A DNA stretch of 64,000 bases from Chloroflexota bacterium (GTDB lineage Bacteria; Chloroflexota; Dehalococcoidia; DSTF01; RBG-16-68-14). The DNA is taken from positions 36,534-100,533 of the forward strand of contig JAJCYW010000002.1 in the NCBI GenBank assembly GCA_029262675.1, in the 5' to 3' direction. Positions within the stretch are counted from its first letter, which is position 1. Each line of letters opens with the position of its first letter. A program made the position numbers and the translations under genes. This document shows, one piece after another, positions 54,666 to 62,559 of this stretch. The notes beneath the pieces are model-generated. The model was not told where the DNA came from, did no database searches, and was given only the letters and a program-made list of their open reading frames with translations.

Positions 54666-55381
54666 CCGGCGCTGGGAAAGAAGACAAGAAGCGCCGGCTG
54701 ACGCCGCTGGAACGACTCTACTTGGTCGGAGTTGAAGGCGTCACGGAGGTACTCCTCATCCGCCACGCGGAGCAGGCGTTCGGCATCACGGGCACCGTCG
54801 GCGCGTTCCGCGACCCGCCGCTCTCAGAGCGCGGCGAACAGCAGGCGCGGCTCGTAGGTGAGTCGCTGTCGAACGTCCACCTGGACGCCGTGTTCTCCAG
54901 CAGACTGCAGCGCGCGCTGCGCACCGCCGAGGCGGTCGCCGGACATCATGAGCTGGACGTCAACGTGATCGAGGACCTGCGCGAGCATGAAACGCTGCGA
55001 GATATTCCGGACGACAAGAAAGCGCAGGACGTGCTGAGTCGCGAGATGCTGCGCGCCCTCCAGGCACGGCTCCTGGACGAGCGTAGGATGGACGTCTATC
55101 CCTACTCGGAGAGCAGCTACGAGTTCAGGAACCGCGCCGTCAACGCCGTGGAGCAGGCAATCGCCTCGCAACGGGCGGAGCGGATCGCCGTCGTCTGCCA
55201 CAGCGGCGTCATCAACATCTACGTCAGCCACATCATGAAGTCACCCTACGACCTCGTCTTCGGTCCGGACCACACGTCGATAAACGTCGTCGCCGCCGGC
55301 GACGGCCGCCGCGTCGTCCGGACGCTTAACGACGCCCGCCATCTAGAGACACCGGACGGCAGCCTGCGGACGACTGTCTGA
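54662..55381 (+). CDS. Histidine phosphatase superfamily protein
   Basis: The protein has 239 residues and a GTG start overlapping the hemL stop (GTGA). The phosphohistidine motif is [11 protein letters not shown], then [34 protein letters not shown] and [16 protein letters not shown] (second His). It could be a phosphoglycerate mutase-like or cobalamin-phosphatase-like enzyme; the substrate is unknown. It is the last gene of the haem operon. Confidence 0.88.
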
Positions 55382-55385
55382 GGCT

Positions 55386-55433
55386 GCTCGCCATAGGCGA
55401 GCGGCGTCGCGAATCAGCGACCAGCTGATTCGC
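55386..55433. terminator. Double hairpin at the end of the haem operon
   Basis: Two hairpins follow the operon: gctcgcc/ggcgagc (55386-55402) and a 10-bp stem gcgaatcagc/gctgattcgc (55409-55433). They lie between convergent genes and probably terminate both transcripts. Confidence 0.55.
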
Positions 55434-55464
55434 TGGGCACCTAGCGCGCCCTGTGGTGTCAGCG

Positions 55465-55950
55465 TTAGACGGCAACGCTCGCCGACAGGTTGTCGCCGAC
55501 CAGTTCGCCGGTCTCCACGTAGTGCTTGAGCCCCAGCATCATGTCGCGGAAGCCGGCCTGCGCCTGCCGCTTGCCGATTAGTGCGTCCATGAGCGCGCCG
55601 ATGACGCCGTACTTCAGCTCGTAGTCGGCCGAAACGGTGGCGAGCGTGCCGGCGCCGTCCGGCGCGACGCTGAAGGTGACGATGTTGCTCTTCATAGGCA
55701 GGCTGTTTTCGTATACGTCGATCTTGAAGCTCTCGCCGTCTCGCCAGTCGAAGGCGCGCTCCTCCAACTGGGCGTTGCCCTGGTGGAGGTCGCAGTGCCG
55801 AGTCGCGCCATCGCCTTGCTTGGTCTCCGACGTTGCATACGACTTCGCGACGCCCGGATTCCAACGCTCGATGCTGCCGATGTCGGCCAGCGTGGCCCAG
55901 ACCTGCTCCACCGGCGCATCGATGCGAATCTGGCTGTTGACGATTGTCAT
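55465..55950 (-). CDS. SRPBCC (polyketide cyclase/START-like) family protein
   Basis: The protein has 161 residues behind CTGGAGGAA. The start VNSQIRIDAPVEQVWATLAD then IERWNPGVAKS is typical of the SRPBCC hydrophobic-pocket fold. The C-terminal helix is DMMLGLKHYVETGELVG. The ligand is unknown. Confidence 0.85.
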   Translation of the reverse strand: MTIVNSQIRIDAPVEQVWATLADIGSIERWNPGVAKSYATSETKQGDGATRHCDLHQGNAQLEERAFDWRDGESFKIDVYENSLPMKSNIVTFSVAPDGAGTLATVSADYELKYGVIGALMDALIGKRQAQAGFRDMMLGLKHYVETGELVGDNLSASVAV

Positions 55951-56187
55951 GGTGATTCCTCCAGAGATTGTCTGCCCCTTGTGTGTACTGTTTCAGGGTA
56001 ACAGCGCGACAGAGAATCCAATGTGATCGTCGCACGTCCGGCGCCGCCCGCCGTGGACATGGCGCCAGCCCTGCGCGTCCGGCCGGATGCTGCCCAGCAC
56101 GTAGCACCGTCCTAGTTCGCCAGCGCGGCGCCTGCTGCAAGCAGCGACGGGATGCGCTGGAGCTTGTCCGTGATGCCCCACACCCTA
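55951..56187. other. Intergenic region upstream of dnaN, possible gene remnant
   Basis: No intact gene is convincing. On the minus strand 55993-56181 encodes a short frame ending in DDHIGFSVALLP. This recalls the C-terminal IGFRVA-type end of formylglycine-generating/sulfatase-modifying domains, so a decayed fragment is possible. Confidence 0.25.
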
Positions 56188-56216
56188 TTGCCAGCCAGAA
56201 AAGGTGCTGGTATACT
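56188..56216 (+). promoter_or_regulatory. Sigma-70 promoter for dnaN
   Basis: TTGCCA (56188-56193), a 17-bp spacer and TATACT (56211-56216) lie 45 bases upstream of the dnaN ATG, which is preceded by AGGTGA. Confidence 0.75.
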
Positions 56217-56260
56217 CGCCCCGCACGCTATCAGCTAAACGTATATGTAGGTGACTAATT

Positions 56261-57394
56261 ATGAACGTATCTTGTCTTCAGGAGCACTTGTCCAAGGGTC
56301 TGAGTATCGTCGGGCGGGCGGTGGCGGCGCGCAGCACGCTGCCCGTGACGGCCAACGTCTTGCTCACCACCGACGATGGCCGGCTGAAACTGGCAGCGAC
56401 GAACCTAGAGATCGCGCTGAGCTGTTGGGTCGGCGCGCAGGTCGAGGAGGAGGGCGCCATCACGGTGCCGGCGCGGCTGCTCATCGACTTCGTCAACTCG
56501 CTGCCGAGCGAGAAGATCGAGATGACGCTCGCCCCCCGTTCGCGACAGCTCAAGCTGACGTGCGCGCGCAACCAGGCGACGATGAGCGGCGTCGACGCCG
56601 ACGATTTTCCGCCGATCCCGTCGGTCGAAGATGGCGGCTCGCTCGAGCTCGACCCGCAGGAGCTGCACACGGCGATCGCGCAGGTGATCATCTCCGCCGC
56701 GACCGACGATTCGCGGCCCGTGCTCGTCGGCGTCAACGCGCAGCTTGAGGGCGATCGGCTGACGTTCGCCGCGACCGACGGCTTCCGGCTTTCGGTGCGC
56801 CACCTGACACTGGGCAGCCCGGTGCCGGAGCCGGTGCAGGTGATCATCCCGGCGCGGGCCCTGGCCGAGCTGAACCGCCTGCTGCCGGAGGAGACCGACC
56901 CGGTGCAGATGACGTTCAACGCGACGCGCACACAGGTGCTGTTCCGCCTCAAGAACGTGGAGTTGGTCGCGCAACTGATCCAGGGAACGTTCCCGGACTA
57001 CAGCCAGATCATCCCGGACGATCACACCAGCAAGGCCGTCGTCGACGTCGCGGAGTTCTTGCGCGAGACGCGCACGGCCTCGATCTTCGCGCGAGACGGC
57101 AGCGGCATCGTCCGCCTCCAGTTCACGCCGGGCGAGGACGTGGCGCCGGGGAACATGACGATCTCCGCTCGCGCGGAGGAGATCGGCGACAACCTCAGCG
57201 AGCTAGACGCAGCGGTGGAGGGCGAGTCCGACAAGATCGCGTTCAACAGCAAGTACCTGCAGGACTACCTGCAGGTACTGGAGGGCGGCCGCGTCTCGCT
57301 GGAGATGAGCGGTCCGTCGCGCCAGGGCGTCCTGCGCCCCGTGGGCGACGATAGCTTCGTCCACGTCCTGATGCCGATGGTGGTGCAGTGGTAG
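56261..57394 (+). CDS. dnaN: DNA polymerase III sliding clamp (beta subunit)
   Basis: The protein has 377 residues. It is the processivity clamp for the replicase. The start MNVSCLQEHLSKGLSIVGR and the strand LPVTANVLLTTDDGRLKL are family-typical. FAATDGFRLSVRHLTL and a C-terminal HVLMPMVVQW (the VLMPM clamp end) confirm it. It stands alone with its own promoter, away from dnaA and recF. Confidence 0.96.
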   Translation: MNVSCLQEHLSKGLSIVGRAVAARSTLPVTANVLLTTDDGRLKLAATNLEIALSCWVGAQVEEEGAITVPARLLIDFVNSLPSEKIEMTLAPRSRQLKLTCARNQATMSGVDADDFPPIPSVEDGGSLELDPQELHTAIAQVIISAATDDSRPVLVGVNAQLEGDRLTFAATDGFRLSVRHLTLGSPVPEPVQVIIPARALAELNRLLPEETDPVQMTFNATRTQVLFRLKNVELVAQLIQGTFPDYSQIIPDDHTSKAVVDVAEFLRETRTASIFARDGSGIVRLQFTPGEDVAPGNMTISARAEEIGDNLSELDAAVEGESDKIAFNSKYLQDYLQVLEGGRVSLEMSGPSRQGVLRPVGDDSFVHVLMPMVVQW

Positions 57395-57567
57395 AACCGC
57401 CGCGCTAGCGACTCTCCTGCCGCCAGTGCCCGCTCCGATGTGGCACCGGCCCAAGTTACTCGCTGCCGCTTGCAGTCGTGCGTATTCCGCAGTGGACGAT
57501 CTGTGCGGTCTGTGGCATACTCTCGTATCCCGTGTCAGGTATATGGATGAACAACAGGAGGCGCATA

Positions 57568-58353
57568 TTGGTTGAGCAAGTCACAGCGGCAGGCGTGGAC
57601 CGGGCCGAGTTGCGCGAGCAAATCCAGGAGAAGTACTGCGATGTAGCGGAGCGGCCGGAAGATGGCTTTCACTTCCACACCGGCCGGCCGCTGGCGAAGA
57701 TGCTCAGCTACGAAGATGCCGACATCGACTCGCTGCCCGAATCGGCCGTCGAATCGTTCGCGGGCACGGGTAACCCGTTCCTGATGGGACGTCTGGCGGA
57801 AGGAGAGACCGTCGTAGACATCGGCTGCGGCGCGGGTTTCGATACGCTTCAGGCGGCGCAGCAGGTGGGGCCGGCGGGCAGCGTGATTGCCGTCGACATG
57901 ACGGATGCGATGCTCGAAAAGGCGCGCGCCGGAGCGACCGCTCTGGGCCTGAGCAACGTGGACACTCGCAAGGGCTACGCCGAAGAGCTGCCGGTAGAGG
58001 ACGAGTCAGTCGATGTCGTGATTAGCAACGGCGTGATCAACCTCTGCCCAGACAAGATGGCGGTGATGCAGGAGGTGCATCGGGTGCTGAAGCCGGGTGG
58101 GCGATTCCAGATCGCCGACATCATCGTCCACAAGGAAGTGCCGCAGGACGCGAAGGACGATATCGATCTCTGGTCTGGCTGAATCGCAGGTGCTCTGCTG
58201 GAAGCAGAGTGGGAGTGGGTTCTAAACCAGACAGGCTTCGCGAACGTTCGATGGGGGCAGCAGATCGATGTCTTCTCGGGATCGAAGCACGAATCGGACG
58301 CAGCGGAGTTTGATACGCGCGGCGTCACGCTCGGCGCCGTGAAACCGGCGTAG
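57568..58353 (+). CDS. ArsM-like SAM methyltransferase, candidate selenoprotein with in-frame TGA
   Basis: The protein would have 261 residues, with TGA (58180-58182) read as residue 205. The TTG start at 57568 follows AGGAGG. Motif I is VVDIGCGAGFDTLQAAQQVG, then VIAVDMTDAML, VISNGVINLCPDKM and LKPGGRFQIADI. The TGA falls in DIDLWSG-(TGA)-IAGALLEAEW, exactly at the Cys of the WxGCIAGAL motif of ArsM-type enzymes. The downstream 56 codons stay open and look like the family to the end (QTGF, DVFSG, FDTRGV). A hairpin starts 10 bases after the TGA. In ArsM, SNC contributes another arsenic-binding Cys, but here it is Gly155 and the CGNP-type Cys is Thr, so the substrate may not be arsenite. A stop mutation in a pseudogene is the alternative. 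Confidence 0.7.
58191..58211 (+). promoter_or_regulatory. Candidate bacterial SECIS hairpin
   Basis: CTCTGCT (58193-58199), loop GGA (58200-58202) and AGCAGAG (58203-58209) form a perfect 7-bp stem extendable by two G-U pairs. The apical loop lies 17 bases after the TGA and has G in its first two positions, as expected of bacterial SECIS elements bound by SelB. Confidence 0.65.
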
Positions 58354-58379
58354 GTGCAGCCCAGCCACCAGCTTGGCTC

Positions 58380-58823
58380 CTATTCTCTCGGCTCCCGTTC
58401 AATAATGCGGTAGACGACGGTGCCCTGCGCCAGAAGCTTGCCGGCCGCGTTGGTGACGCGCACATCGTTGTAGATCACTTCCTTGCCGCGCTTCAGCACG
58501 TGACCCTCCGCCCAGCAGTCTTCGCCGATCACGCCGGAGAGGTAGTTGACGTTGATGCCGACGGTGCTGCCGAAATACTTCGGAGTGGCGATCTCCGCCG
58601 TCGTCCAGGCCGCCATCGCCCCCGTGGTGTCGATCAGTGAGGCGATTGCCCCGCCGTGGAGCGCCTCGGCCGCAGTCGAGTTCTCCTGCTGGTAGCGGAG
58701 CTTTAGCTTGGCGTAGCCATCGCCGCCCTCGACGAACTCCATGCCCAGGTGGGCCGCGAAGGGCATCAGTTCGATCACTTTCGCCATCCGCTCCGTGTTC
58801 TCGTTGATCGTCGCCTCCGGCAT
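58380..58823 (-). CDS. Hotdog-fold (PaaI-type) thioesterase
   Basis: The protein has 147 residues behind AGGAGG. It probably hydrolyses acyl- or aryl-CoA. The hotdog motif is AEALHGGAIASLIDTTGAMA with the catalytic acid Asp, then YFGSTVGINVNYL. It lies near an acyl-CoA dehydrogenase gene on the same strand. Confidence 0.88.
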   Translation of the reverse strand: MPEATINENTERMAKVIELMPFAAHLGMEFVEGGDGYAKLKLRYQQENSTAAEALHGGAIASLIDTTGAMAAWTTAEIATPKYFGSTVGINVNYLSGVIGEDCWAEGHVLKRGKEVIYNDVRVTNAAGKLLAQGTVVYRIIEREPRE

Positions 58824-58870
58824 CGATTACCTCCTAGGTCTTCGTCTCCTCCGGCGTGTTACCCGTGCCC

Positions 58871-60025
58871 CTAGCCCCGCGGCAGGCCGAGGCCGCGGCC
58901 TGCGATGATGTTGCGCTGGATCTCACTCGTGCCGGCAGCGACAGTGAGCGCAGACGAAGCGATGTAGAGCTCCTCGAATCGCCCCAGCAGCGGCGCCCAC
59001 GGCGAGCCCGGCGCGAGTTGGCCGCCCAAACCCATAATCCGCACGCCGGCGTTCGCCAGGCGCTGGGCCAGCTCCGACCCGTACATCTTAGAGACAGAGG
59101 CCTCGTAGTTCGGAACGATGCTCTGGCTCTGCATCCAGGCCACGCGGTAAGAGAGCATCCGTCCGACCTCGAACTCGATCTTGAGGTCGGCGAGCTTGGC
59201 GCGGACCTGGGCGTTGGCGCTGAGAGGGCGGCCGTTGCGCTTGGTCTCGTTGGCGTAGGCCACCAGCATGTCGTAGCTGCGCATGCTGCCGATCACACGC
59301 TGGATGCCGGAGCGCTCGAAGTCGAGCGTCGCCGTCGCGATGTACCAGCCGCGGTTCTTCTCGCCGAGCAGCGTCTCGCGGGGGACGCGAACGTCCTCGA
59401 CGAAGACCTCGTTGAACTGGTGGCGGCCTATCATGTCGACGAGCGGGCGCACCGTGACGCCGGGCGTGTCCATATCGACGAGGAAGTAGGAGATGCCGCG
59501 GTGCTTCGGGGCGTCGGGGTCGGTGCGGGCCAGCAGGATGATGGCGTCGGCCTTATGGGCGAAGCTGGTCCAGATCTTGGAGCCGTTGATGACGAACTCG
59601 TCGCCGTCTTCAGTGGCCCGCATCTGCAGCGAGGCGAGGTCCGACCCGGCTTCCGGCTCGCTGAAGCCCTGGCACCAGACCGCGTCGCCGGAGACGATGG
59701 GCGGCAAGTAGCGCTGTTTCTGTTCTTCGGTGCCGTAGAGCATGATCGTGGGGCCGACGCGGTCGCTGCCGATGTCGTTGGCCGGGGCGTCGTAGTAGGC
59801 GACGGCTTCGTTGTAGGCGAGCTGCATCATGTGGCCGGCGCCCTTGCCGCCCCACTCTTCGGGCCAGGCCAGCGTCAGCCAGCCCTTCGCCGCCAGCTTC
59901 TTGATGAACGTGCGGCGCACTTCCCAGGCGTCCTCGCCGTCTTCGGGGTCGCGCAACTCCACCTTGAGGAAGGCCTCCACCTCCTGGCGAAACGCCTCTT
60001 CCTCCGGGCTGTAGGCGAAGTCCAT
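58871..60025 (-). CDS. Acyl-CoA dehydrogenase
   Basis: The protein has 384 residues. It is an FAD-dependent alpha,beta-dehydrogenase of acyl-CoA. CQGFSEPEAGSDLASLQMRA and VINGSKIWTSFAHKADAI are the signature strands. The C-terminal region has ALTVAAGTSEIQRNIIAGRG, where GTSEIQRN is typical. The base position is not certain from reading alone. The thioesterase gene follows 47 bases downstream. Confidence 0.94.
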   Translation of the reverse strand: MDFAYSPEEEAFRQEVEAFLKVELRDPEDGEDAWEVRRTFIKKLAAKGWLTLAWPEEWGGKGAGHMMQLAYNEAVAYYDAPANDIGSDRVGPTIMLYGTEEQKQRYLPPIVSGDAVWCQGFSEPEAGSDLASLQMRATEDGDEFVINGSKIWTSFAHKADAIILLARTDPDAPKHRGISYFLVDMDTPGVTVRPLVDMIGRHQFNEVFVEDVRVPRETLLGEKNRGWYIATATLDFERSGIQRVIGSMRSYDMLVAYANETKRNGRPLSANAQVRAKLADLKIEFEVGRMLSYRVAWMQSQSIVPNYEASVSKMYGSELAQRLANAGVRIMGLGGQLAPGSPWAPLLGRFEELYIASSALTVAAGTSEIQRNIIAGRGLGLPRG

Positions 60026-60102
60026 GGGAATCCTTCAGATACGTCTACCGGCGGCTGCCGCCAGACGGCGGCAATCGGACGTTGGCTGTGACGGTAACGG
60101 TG

Positions 60103-61077
60103 CTAGACCGGCGTCGAGATCTTGGTGAGCTGCTCCAGCGTCTCTTCCGCCTCGCGGACGATGTCGGCGAAGATCTCGCCGGCAGGCTTGATGTCGCGGA
60201 CCAGGCCGACGCCCTGGCCGGACGGCAGGAACATCCGGTTCTCGATGAAACGTTCGCCGCGGCCCATGTAGTCCATCACGCCCTCTTGGCCGGACATGGC
60301 AGCCTGGCCGGGGAAGGGCTGGATCTCGTCCTGCTTGCTCTCCCACTCGTCGGTGCGTTCGTTGCGGAGGGCGCGCGCGGTCTTACCCGTGAACGAGCGC
60401 GTGCGCACGGTCGAGTCGTCCTTGGCTTCCACCAGCGCTTCGCGGTATCCATCGATTGTCTGGGCCTCCGGCGAGGCGATGAAGCGCGTGCCGAAGATGG
60501 CCCCCTGCGCGCCCAGCGCCAGCGCCGCGACGAGCCCGCGGCCGCCCATCAGACCGCCCGCGGCGAGGACGGGGATGTTCACCGCCTCGACCACCTGCGG
60601 CGTCAGTGCCATGCCGCCGATCTCGCCGGTGTGGCCGCCTGCCTCGGTGCCCTGCGCGGCGACGACATCGGCGCCGGCCGCCTCCGATTTCTGGGCGTGG
60701 CGCACCTTGCCGCACATCACCATGACCAGCATGCCGCGCTTGTGCATCTCATCGATGAACTCGGCGGGCACCGCGAGCCCGGCGACGAAGATCTTGATGT
60801 CCTCTTCGAAGATGATCTCGATATGCTCGCGGATCATGTCGGGGATCGGCGCCAGCAGGTCGACGGCGAACGGCTTGTCGGTGAGGTCCTTCGTCATCCG
60901 GATCTCTTCCCGCATCAACGCGGCGTCCATCGTTGCGCCGCCGAGGATGCCGAGGCCGCCCGCGTTTGAGACGGCGGCCGTCAGCCGTGACGCCGAGACG
61001 CCGCCCATGCCGGCCAGAAAGATCGGGTACTCGATGCCGAAGAGGTCGCAGATGGGCGTGTGTAGCGGATTGGACAT
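60103..61077 (-). CDS. Nitronate monooxygenase family protein
   Basis: The protein has 324 residues behind AAGGGGAG. It is an FMN TIM barrel. FGIEYPIFLAGMGGVSASRL, GADVVAAQGTEAGGHTGEIG and PVLAAGGLMGGRGLVAALAL (FMN phosphate) are diagnostic. It acts on alkyl nitronates or, in some members, other substrates such as enoyl reduction. It lies upstream of the acyl-CoA dehydrogenase on the same strand. Confidence 0.9.
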   Translation of the reverse strand: MSNPLHTPICDLFGIEYPIFLAGMGGVSASRLTAAVSNAGGLGILGGATMDAALMREEIRMTKDLTDKPFAVDLLAPIPDMIREHIEIIFEEDIKIFVAGLAVPAEFIDEMHKRGMLVMVMCGKVRHAQKSEAAGADVVAAQGTEAGGHTGEIGGMALTPQVVEAVNIPVLAAGGLMGGRGLVAALALGAQGAIFGTRFIASPEAQTIDGYREALVEAKDDSTVRTRSFTGKTARALRNERTDEWESKQDEIQPFPGQAAMSGQEGVMDYMGRGERFIENRMFLPSGQGVGLVRDIKPAGEIFADIVREAEETLEQLTKISTPV

Positions 61078-61214
61078 GGTAGCTCCCCTTTTGCTGGCGG
61101 CCGTGAGGCCGGTCGAACGCGTTGCTTAGCAATCGCTTAGATAGGCCTGCAAATGGTAGTCAAGGCCCAAAACCTTGTCAATAGAAGTGAGGATCGGGGG
61201 TGGGCCGGTTGTTA

Positions 61215-61421
61215 CTAATTGAGGTTCGCGAGTGCCAGCGCGAGGTAGACCAACATTGCGACGGCACCGATGCCGATGAGCGTCGACGGAAGCAGAATGA
61301 ATAAAGCGGGCGTCCAGTTCCACTGCCGTTCGGCTTCACCTGAACGGGCGAGTGACGAACCCAAGATCATCCCGACTAGCGCAATTGGTATCGCGACGAA
61401 CGGAAGAAGCACGATCATCAA
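61215..61421 (-). CDS. Mini membrane protein, copy 2 of tandem pair
   Basis: The protein has 68 residues and two membrane helices (about 3-25 and 41-66), separated by a polar loop with ERQWNWTPA. It starts 8 bases after the stop of the 68-residue neighbour at 61430, and both share a W-x-TP turn at the head of helix 2. No family is recognised. Confidence 0.6.
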   Translation of the reverse strand: MMIVLLPFVAIPIALVGMILGSSLARSGEAERQWNWTPALFILLPSTLIGIGAVAMLVYLALALANLN

Positions 61422-61429
61422 CGTTCACT

Positions 61430-61636
61430 TCAGTTGAAGTCTGCATTCCTGACGAACAAGATCACCAGGGCGAGCAGTCCCATCAGAGTCAGCGCCGCTG
61501 GTACGGATGCCAACAGTATGGGCGTCATGCTCCAACTGGATCGACGATCGCTAGGTTGGGCGAACGCGAATCCGGTTATCATTACGAATACTAGACCGAG
61601 AGCGAAGAATGTGACGAGCACTAGGTATGTCAACAT
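61430..61636 (-). CDS. Mini membrane protein, copy 1 of tandem pair
   Basis: The protein has 68 residues from the ATG at 61636. Helices lie at about 3-26 and 39-62, the loop is PSDRRSSWSMTPI and the end is RNADFN. Same length and layout as the gene at 61215 (ALANLN end) suggest duplication and divergence. A longer start at 61684 is possible but less matched to its neighbour. Confidence 0.6.
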   Translation of the reverse strand: MLTYLVLVTFFALGLVFVMITGFAFAQPSDRRSSWSMTPILLASVPAALTLMGLLALVILFVRNADFN

Positions 61637-61748
61637 TGACGATGCCGCCTTTCGGGGCGAGTATATCATGCTCAGAGACGGCAAGAATCGGACTCCGCCC
61701 TTGCTATACTGCCGCCGTTACCGAGAACCGCTGACAGGGGGAACACGC

Positions 61749-62312
61749 ATGCACGTCAAAGCGCTGCAGAACCGCATCCGCGCCATGAACAGCCTCTACC
61801 GGGACGCTGTGGCGGACATGACGCTGGAGCAGGTCAACCACCAGGAGCGCGAGAAGGTGCTGCCTATCGCGTTCAGCCTCAGCCACTTCATGCGCGCGCA
61901 GGACCAATCGATAAGCGGTGCGTTCCTGCGCGAGCAGACGGCCTGGGAGGCCGGCGGCTGGGCTGCGAAAGTCGGCGTGACGGTCGACCGGCTGGGCAAG
62001 GCGGAGAGCGTGGAGGAGATGGAGCAGCTACGCTTCGGCGACTTCGAGGCCTGGAAGCAGTTCCAGGCGGAGGTGCTGCGCCGCACCGACGCCGTGCTGG
62101 ACACGCTCACCGACGAGTTGCTGGCAGAGGTGGTGATGGAGCGGCTGCCGGAGAGCTTCGGCGGCAGCTACATCGCCCGTGTCATCGGCACGGACGCGCC
62201 GGTGCGCAAGCTGGATGTGCTGGAGTGCTTCGTCTACCAGCACGGCCTGCGCCACATGGGCGAGATCGAGCACGGGCGGGCGCTCGTCGGCCTCGGCGGC
62301 ATGACTACGTAG
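61749..62312 (+). CDS. DinB-family protein
   Basis: The protein has 187 residues from the ATG at 61749, behind AGGGGGA. Four-helix bundle with SLSHFMRAQDQS near residue 41 and FVYQHGLRHMGEIEHG near 165. The His residues are placed like the DinB metal triad (H, then HxxxH). Thiol-dependent transferase or hydrolase activity is possible. Confidence 0.78.
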   Translation: MHVKALQNRIRAMNSLYRDAVADMTLEQVNHQEREKVLPIAFSLSHFMRAQDQSISGAFLREQTAWEAGGWAAKVGVTVDRLGKAESVEEMEQLRFGDFEAWKQFQAEVLRRTDAVLDTLTDELLAEVVMERLPESFGGSYIARVIGTDAPVRKLDVLECFVYQHGLRHMGEIEHGRALVGLGGMTT

Positions 62313-62329
62313 GAGTGAACCAGTTTCGC

Positions 62330-62521
62330 CTAGTCGTGCGGCCCGCCATCCCAACCTCCTCCGCCGAGAGCAAGGGCGAGCACGGCCAGAGCTGCTATTG
62401 CCAGGACAGAAACGGGTATGGCGAGCCGCCAGACGACTCTCCTCTCGAAGAAACTGAGCATGATGGTTACCACGACGCTCACGAAGGCGACTCCCCATAG
62501 GCCAGTGATGAGCCAACTCAT
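62330..62521 (-). CDS. Third mini membrane protein
   Basis: The protein has 63 residues behind AGAGG. It has two helices (about 3-23 and 30-52), a short polar loop (FFERRVVWRLAIP) and a Gly/Asp end (GGGGWDGGPHD). Its plan resembles the pair at 61215-61636, but sequence similarity is slight. Confidence 0.55.
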   Translation of the reverse strand: MSWLITGLWGVAFVSVVVTIMLSFFERRVVWRLAIPVSVLAIAALAVLALALGGGGWDGGPHD

Positions 62522-62559
62522 GCAGGTCCTCTCTGCGGGCGACGTGCGCTCGTGTCGCC

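Noticed and set aside
55993..56181. Minus-strand frame ending DDHIGFSVALLP
   Set aside because: Too short, with no clear start context; at best a decayed fragment of an FGE-like domain, so I list it only as part of an intergenic entry.
57478..58182. Shorter methyltransferase ending at the TGA (58182), starting at an ATG-like site upstream
   Set aside because: The AGGAGG site supports the TTG at 57568, and the family motif and homology-like sequence continue through the TGA, so an end at 58182 would cut the fold.
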